Source of the DNA: Agaribacillus sp965228415
GTDB lineage: Bacteria; Bacteroidota; Bacteroidia; Cytophagales; Cyclobacteriaceae
NCBI GenBank assembly: GCA_965228415.1
Contig: OZ245814.1
Location: 5,456,001-5,520,000 of the forward strand
DNA length: 64,000 nucleotides
Direction: 5' to 3'
The position numbers and the translations under genes are program-made. Position 1 is the first letter of the stretch; each line of letters opens with the position of its first letter. The notes beneath the pieces were generated by a model. It was not told the DNA's origin and searched no databases. It saw only the letters and a list, made by a program, of their open reading frames with translations. This document shows positions 60,077 through 64,000 of the stretch, one piece after another.

Positions 60077-61756
60077 ATGAGTGACGAAAAGATCATATTT
60101 TCTATGGCGGGGGTAAGCAAAAGCTATCCACCGCAGAAAACTGTATTAAAAAATATCTACCTCTCTTTCTTTTACGGAGCAAAGATTGGTGTTTTGGGAC
60201 TAAATGGTTCAGGGAAATCATCTCTACTTAAAATAATTGCCGGTGTGGATCGCGAATATCAGGGGGAGGTGGTGTTTTCTCCGGGATATTCTATTGGATT
60301 ATTGGAGCAGGAGCCTAAATTGGACGCCAGTAAAACCGTAAAAGAAGTAGTGGAAGAGGCCGTCCGGGAAGTTGTGGATTTACTGCGAGAATTTGAGGCC
60401 ATTAACGAAAAATTTGCCGATCCGGCGGTCATGGAGGACCCCGACGCCATGGAAAAACTTATTGAAAAACAAGGGGAGGTTCAGGAAAAACTTGAACATC
60501 ATAACGCCTGGGAATTAGATACCAGGCTTGAAAAAGCCATGGATGCCCTGAGAACCCCACCGCCGGAGACTAAAATTGAAAATCTTTCGGGTGGCGAAAA
60601 AAGGAGGGTAGCATTATGCCGGCTGTTGTTGCAGGAACCGGACGTATTGTTGCTGGATGAGCCTACCAACCACCTGGATGCCGAATCAGTGCAATGGCTG
60701 GAAATGCACTTACAGCAATATAAAGGAACGGTCATTGCCGTTACCCACGATCGTTATTTTCTGGATAATGTCGCCGGTTGGATACTGGAATTAGACCGCG
60801 GTGAGGGTATTCCATGGAAGGGAAATTATTCTTCGTGGTTAGAGCAAAAACAGGAGCGTTTGGCCAAAGAAGAAAAAACAGAGTCAAAACGTCGTAAGAC
60901 ACTTGAAAGAGAGCTGGAGTGGATAAGAATGACACCAAAAGGCAGACAAGCCAAAGCGAAAGCCAGACTAAGCGCTTACGATAAACTGGTAGGAGAAGAG
61001 AGCAAGGAAAAAGAAGCCAAGCTGGAGCTGTTTATTCCAGCCGGTCCAAGACTGGGGAACAAGGTAATTGAGGCCCAAAACGTTGCCAAATCATTTGGTG
61101 ATAAATTGTTGTTCGACAACCTTAATTTTTCCTTGCCACAAGGCGGGATTGTTGGTGTTATAGGTCCAAATGGCGCAGGAAAGACTACGTTATTTAATTT
61201 AATCACCGGAAAGGAGGCGCCGGACGGAGGTTCGATTGAAGTGGGAGCAACGGTAGATATCGCCTATGTGGATCAGGGCCACGATATTCTCGATCCTGAT
61301 AAAACAGTTTGGCAGTCTATTTCAGATGGTAATGAATTAATTGAGCTGGGGGGTAAACAGGTTAACTCAAGAGCCTATGTGAGTAAATTTAATTTCAGTG
61401 GTGCCGATCAGGAAAAGAAGGTCGGTGTATTGTCCGGAGGAGAAAGAAACAGAGTACATCTGGCGCTTACCTTAAAAAAAGGGGCCAATCTCCTGTTATT
61501 AGATGAGCCTACAAATGATTTGGATGTAAATACACTCAGAGCCCTGGAGGAGGCTGTTGAAAATTTTGGTGGATGCGCCGTTATTATTTCGCACGACAGG
61601 TGGTTTCTGGATAGAATTGCTACCCATATCCTTGCTTTTGAAGGAGATTCCAGTGTCTACTGGTTTGAAGGAAACTATTCAGAATATGAGGAAAACAGAA
61701 AGAAACGTTTGGGTGATGAAGGTCCAAAAAGGATTAGGTATAAAAAAATGATCTGA
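60077..61756 (+). CDS. ettA: Energy-dependent translational throttle protein EttA (ABC-F)
   Basis: A 559-residue ABC-F protein that binds the ribosomal E site and gates the first elongation step according to ATP level. Two ATP-binding cassettes are present: Walker A GLNGSGKSS and signature LSGGEKRRVALCRLLL with DEPTNHLD in the first, and GPNGAGKTT, LSGGERNRVHLALTL and DEPTNDLD in the second. The linker between them is basic (KTESKRRKTLERELEWIRMTPKGRQAKAKA region) and holds the P-site tRNA interaction motif. Length equals E. coli EttA (555). Confidence 0.95.
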   Translation: MSDEKIIFSMAGVSKSYPPQKTVLKNIYLSFFYGAKIGVLGLNGSGKSSLLKIIAGVDREYQGEVVFSPGYSIGLLEQEPKLDASKTVKEVVEEAVREVVDLLREFEAINEKFADPAVMEDPDAMEKLIEKQGEVQEKLEHHNAWELDTRLEKAMDALRTPPPETKIENLSGGEKRRVALCRLLLQEPDVLLLDEPTNHLDAESVQWLEMHLQQYKGTVIAVTHDRYFLDNVAGWILELDRGEGIPWKGNYSSWLEQKQERLAKEEKTESKRRKTLERELEWIRMTPKGRQAKAKARLSAYDKLVGEESKEKEAKLELFIPAGPRLGNKVIEAQNVAKSFGDKLLFDNLNFSLPQGGIVGVIGPNGAGKTTLFNLITGKEAPDGGSIEVGATVDIAYVDQGHDILDPDKTVWQSISDGNELIELGGKQVNSRAYVSKFNFSGADQEKKVGVLSGGERNRVHLALTLKKGANLLLLDEPTNDLDVNTLRALEEAVENFGGCAVIISHDRWFLDRIATHILAFEGDSSVYWFEGNYSEYEENRKKRLGDEGPKRIRYKKMI

Positions 61757-61834
61757 GATTGATCATAATGCCACCCTTTATCTATGCATTGATAGAGGCC
61801 ATCTTCTGCCTCGTATGGGTCTTAGAGGGGAATA

Positions 61835-61868
61835 AAAAAACTCACCTTGAAGTAAAGGTGAGTTTCTG
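61835..61868 (-). terminator. Intrinsic terminator after the FkbM methyltransferase gene
   Basis: AAACTCACCTT and AAGGTGAGTTT pair around GAAGT; on the minus strand a seven-T run follows the stem. It lies about 45 nt past the FkbM stop. It may also stop ettA transcription. Confidence 0.85.
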
Positions 61869-61870
61869 GA

Positions 61871-61888
61871 ATGGGTCATCTGACCCAT
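61871..61888. other. Perfect 18-bp palindrome in the FkbM 3' region
   Basis: ATGGGTCA-TC-TGACCCAT is an exact inverted repeat with a 2-nt centre, directly before the terminator of the FkbM gene. It could fold as a tight RNA hairpin or be a protein-binding site. It contains no coding signal. Confidence 0.4.
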
Positions 61889-61908
61889 GATTTAAGTTGG
61901 TAGCTTGC

Positions 61909-62733
61909 TTAATTTTTTGGGATAGCGTACAGGTTAAAGGTATCGCTTTTATTCATGTCTTCTCTGCTCAATTTTTCAATTGTAGTGTCTTCCAGGAAAT
62001 CTTCAAAGTAAAAAAGATCATAACCCTGGTCGTGAATAATATCATATAACTCTTCCTTTTCTTCTTTTGAAAGCTTTAAAAAGCACTCAGCAATAATGAC
62101 AGGTTTGCAGGTTTTGATGACATCTGAAATGGATTTTATGATTTCTTTGTCCAGGCCTTCCGTATCTACTTTAATCAGGGACAATTTTTCCAGCCAGCTT
62201 TCATAGTCCTTGTGCAACAAAGCGCTCAGGTTAACCCCTTGTACTGTGTGTTGCATTTGAAACTTTCCATGGGTTTTGTCGGGTTCCCTGGATATACCCC
62301 CATTTGAAAAGGATGCTTCGGAAGAATTGTAGTAAAATTCGCCTGGCGTATCGGTAATAGCATATTGCAACGGGACAATATTTGCCTTTCCCTTATTTAA
62401 AGTTGCGTTTTGTTGTAATATTTTGAAAATATAGGGATTAGGATCAAAACCAAGCACCAACCCTTCTTTTCCTGCGGCGATGGCCATGGGGACGGTGGTA
62501 TCGCCAATATTGGCGCCAATGTCGATAGCCAAATCACCATTTTTCACAAATTTGCGAAAGAAATCTATCTCTTTCTGCGTAATGGTCTTTTGGCCTGTAA
62601 GTGGGTTGTCCCAGTCCGCAAATTCAACAATGCCATCTGATTCCAAATCAAATTGTACCATTTTGTACGGATACTCAGCAAATACTCTACGGGCTTTTTT
62701 TCTTCTGAAAGAGGCTTTTAATCGTTCAAGCAT
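61909..62733 (-). CDS. FkbM-family SAM-dependent methyltransferase
   Basis: A 274-residue methyltransferase of the FkbM type. SAM-binding motif I is LAIDIGANIGDTTVPMAIA, then FDPNPYIFKIL, and the family mark is LIKVDTEGLDKEIIKS. There is no signal or TM. FkbM proteins O-methylate macrolides, glycolipids or polysaccharide sugars; the substrate is unknown, and no sugar or polyketide genes are nearby. It stands alone, terminated by a strong hairpin. Confidence 0.88.
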   Translation of the reverse strand: MLERLKASFRRKKARRVFAEYPYKMVQFDLESDGIVEFADWDNPLTGQKTITQKEIDFFRKFVKNGDLAIDIGANIGDTTVPMAIAAGKEGLVLGFDPNPYIFKILQQNATLNKGKANIVPLQYAITDTPGEFYYNSSEASFSNGGISREPDKTHGKFQMQHTVQGVNLSALLHKDYESWLEKLSLIKVDTEGLDKEIIKSISDVIKTCKPVIIAECFLKLSKEEKEELYDIIHDQGYDLFYFEDFLEDTTIEKLSREDMNKSDTFNLYAIPKN

Positions 62734-63095
62734 AGTTTTGGTTTTTGGAATTTATAATATCTTTCCACCAACCGATATACACAAATACAGAAAAACCTGG
62801 CTTTTTTAACATCCAACACGCACCTTATCGGCGAGGAATTATTTATAGAAAATGTCTTCTTCAAAGTATAGCACTACGTTTCCCGGACTTTTGTATGTGC
62901 TTGGATTTCTTAAGCCAGTGCTAAGCAGCCTGTCTCTGCATTTTAGCCGGGAATCACTAATAAGGCATTTAATATAAGGGATTAAATTTCGGTTTTCAAG
63001 ATTTAGAGGAACTTTGTGACATTTTATTGTCACGGGTTTGCTTATTCCGGGATTTAAGTGTAGCTGGTTGCGTCTATGAGGTTTGGGGTGGGGGC
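62734..63095. other. 362-bp intergenic region between the FkbM gene and the small gene at 63096
   Basis: It should hold the promoter of the FkbM gene, but no perfect -7 element is visible. An inverted repeat GTGACA-N6-TGTCAC lies at 63016-63033, a possible operator. A 64-codon minus-strand frame (62839-63033) begins inside that repeat; its composition is not convincing, so I do not call it a gene. Confidence 0.35.
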
Positions 63096-63446
63096 TTAGT
63101 TAAATTCTTTTTCGAAATACTCCATTACATGGAGTTTTAACAACTTTTCCTGCTCGAGCAGGTCAAAATTGGGAAGTTTTTTCTTTAACTTCCAATGAGG
63201 CCATCCCTCTTCGTCCAGGCCTTCCAGTTCATAGAATCCGGAATAGCTTAGCACCTTGCAAATGGCGATATGCATCAGGTCCTGTTTCTCTTCTTTGGAA
63301 AAAGTCTTTTTACCCTTTCCCAATTCCTGCACACCTATCAGAAATAATACCGCGTTGAGATCTGCCGGTTTTTTTCCGATGATTTCTCCCAGGTCCTCGA
63401 GCAGCTTTTGCCAGTTTTTTGCCAGCTCCAAATCTTTTTTAATCAT
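63096..63446 (-). CDS. Small conserved-looking protein translationally coupled to a CMD/AhpD-like gene
   Basis: A 116-residue cytoplasmic protein, mostly helical, with no recognised family. It shows WQKLLEDLGEIIGKKPADLN, AVLFLIGVQELGKGKK, QDLMHIAICKVLSYSGFYEL and LEGLDEEGWPHWKLKKKLPN. The ATG at 63446 overlaps the stop of the upstream CMD/AhpD-like gene in an ATGA junction (63443-63446), so the two proteins are made together and may act together. The longer upstream frame would only read into that gene. Confidence 0.65.
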   Translation of the reverse strand: MIKKDLELAKNWQKLLEDLGEIIGKKPADLNAVLFLIGVQELGKGKKTFSKEEKQDLMHIAICKVLSYSGFYELEGLDEEGWPHWKLKKKLPNFDLLEQEKLLKLHVMEYFEKEFN

Positions 63447-63790
63447 GATCCTGCTATTTTCAATGCTTCCCAATATTCCACAGCCCTTCTCAGGTGTGGA
63501 ATGACAATGGTGCCTCCAATAATATTGGCAATGGAAAATACCTCATAGATCTCAGCCTCTTCTACACCTGCCTCTTTGCATTTTTCCAAATGATATTTAA
63601 CACAGTCGTCACAGCGCAAAACCATGGAGCAGGCGAGGCCAATCATTTCCTTGGTTTTTACATCTACACTACCTGCGGCAAATGTATTGGTGTCGAGGTT
63701 GAATAAGCGCTTGAGCACCTTATTATCAGCAGCCAGTATTTTTTCATTCATCTTGCTGCGATATTGATTAAATGCTTCTACCTGGTTCAT
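63443..63790 (-). CDS. Carboxymuconolactone decarboxylase/AhpD-like protein
   Basis: A 115-residue CMD-fold protein with the AhpD-type active site C60-x-x-C63 and His67 (RCDDCVKYH), typical for peroxidase-coupled disulfide reductases rather than lactone decarboxylases. Helices GLACSMVL and VFSIANIIGGTIVIPHLRRAVEYWEAL complete the fold. I use the ATG at 63790: the upstream ATG at 63853 lies inside a perfect -7 element. It is divergent from comF and overlaps the next small gene by 4 bp. Confidence 0.88.
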   Translation of the reverse strand: MNQVEAFNQYRSKMNEKILAADNKVLKRLFNLDTNTFAAGSVDVKTKEMIGLACSMVLRCDDCVKYHLEKCKEAGVEEAEIYEVFSIANIIGGTIVIPHLRRAVEYWEALKIAGS

Positions 63791-63850
63791 TTTTTCCTTT
63801 TTTTTTATAAATTGGGATTCCCCCTTAATCATAAAGCCATTTGATCTAAA

Positions 63851-63858
63851 CAAATATA
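63851..63858 (-). promoter_or_regulatory. Bacteroidota -7 promoter element of the CMD/AhpD-like gene
   Basis: On the minus strand this reads TATATTTG, a perfect TAnnTTTG match. It covers the ATG at 63853 and so rules out that start, leaving a leader of about 55 nt to the ATG at 63790. Confidence 0.55.
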
Positions 63859-63890
63859 GAGGCTAATTTTTTAAACTAACTGAGAATTTT

Positions 63891-64000
63891 ATGATAAAGG
63901 ACTTTTTTAACTTGATTTTTCCCCGTTGTTGTTTGGCCTGTCAGAAAGCGTTGATTTCGGAAGAATTATTATTATGTACACATTGCCGGCTGGGATTACC
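63891..64000 (+). CDS. comF: ComF-family protein, N-terminal part only
   Basis: The first 36 codons of a ComF-like protein: a short hydrophobic start FFNLIFPRCC, then the zinc-ribbon Cys pairs CLAC and CTHC and the LRLGLP-like RLGL end at the right edge. Members carry a phosphoribosyltransferase domain after this and act in DNA uptake or an undefined amidophosphoribosyl reaction. The rest lies outside the window. It diverges from the CMD/AhpD-like gene. Confidence 0.85.
   Translation, partial: MIKDFFNLIFPRCCLACQKALISEELLLCTHCRLGL

Noticed and set aside
62839..63033. 64-codon minus-strand frame between the FkbM gene and the small gene at 63096
   Set aside because: It begins within an inverted repeat, has unusual composition with many Lys, Arg and Leu, and no recognisable motif. 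I treat it as non-coding.
1..64000. tRNA, rRNA, CRISPR array, insertion sequence or phage genes
   Set aside because: I scanned for the GTTCRA-type TpsiC loop followed by an acceptor stem, for spaced direct repeats and for transposase or integrase motifs and saw none. A short tRNA could still be missed by eye; a covariance-model search would settle it.

Overview
The window looks like a chromosome segment of a Bacteroidota bacterium, most likely a free-living, probably marine member of the Cytophagales. The sequence evidence is a carboxypeptidase-domain TonB receptor, a lipoprotein with a Bacteroidota-type export signal after its cysteine, LytS/LytTR and PhoR/PhoB-like regulators, DUF4369-TlpA and DUF1761 proteins, MacB-type permeases, and several good matches to the Bacteroidota -7 promoter element TAnnTTTG. 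The genus cannot be settled by eye. I see no rRNA, tRNA, CRISPR array, insertion sequence, phage gene or recognisable defence system.

Layout. 1-5000: a truncated TonB receptor behind a small Cys-rich protein (DUF6660 type), a large FtsX/MacB-type permease, and a surface lipoprotein built of seven near-identical propeller blades. 5200-12900: a carbohydrate-breakdown island with a GH3 glycosidase, an exported ADP-ribosylglycohydrolase-fold lipoprotein, a PL8 polysaccharide lyase and an exported TIM-barrel epimerase-like protein. It has no SusC/SusD pair, sulfatase or GH88, and short protein-like fragments lie between its genes. 13400-20200: hsp20, then accessory genes for molybdenum hydroxylases (CoxG, XdhC, MoeA, with SufS/SufU) but none of the enzymes they would serve. 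20400-26800: signalling (an orphan histidine kinase, a LytS/LytTR pair), an esterase, two DUF1761 membrane proteins, a VOC protein and a methyltransferase.

26900-36000: an ECF sigma factor, its membrane anti-sigma factor, an unrecognised exported protein, then a HlyD adaptor, a MacB-type permease and a TolC protein with no ATPase gene, followed by two unrecognised membrane proteins, one with an EF-hand loop. 36100-45400: mainly metabolism and peptidases (PurB, an NAD(P)H:ferredoxin-type reductase, a NagD-like HAD phosphatase, a subtilisin-like protease, aminopeptidase P, an Acg-like nitroreductase, a DUF6544 protein). 45500-49200: the rplM-rpsI-rpsB-tsf operon and an RluA pseudouridine synthase. 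49300-54800: a PhoR/PhoB-like system behind a TlpA-like thiol oxidoreductase gene, a DUF3108 protein and a predicted aminopeptidase. 55000-64000: recA, another FtsX-type permease, queA, ispD, a DUF2795 protein, ettA, a FkbM methyltransferase, a CMD/AhpD-like protein and the start of comF.

The parts most worth a second look are the molybdenum-hydroxylase accessory cluster without its enzymes, the exported ADP-ribosylglycohydrolase-like protein in the polysaccharide island, the sigma-factor/efflux region, and two promoter structures: a 14-bp inverted repeat with a sigma-54-like element before hsp20, and an FNR-type palindrome at class II spacing before the nitroreductase gene. None of these amounts to proof of a new system.
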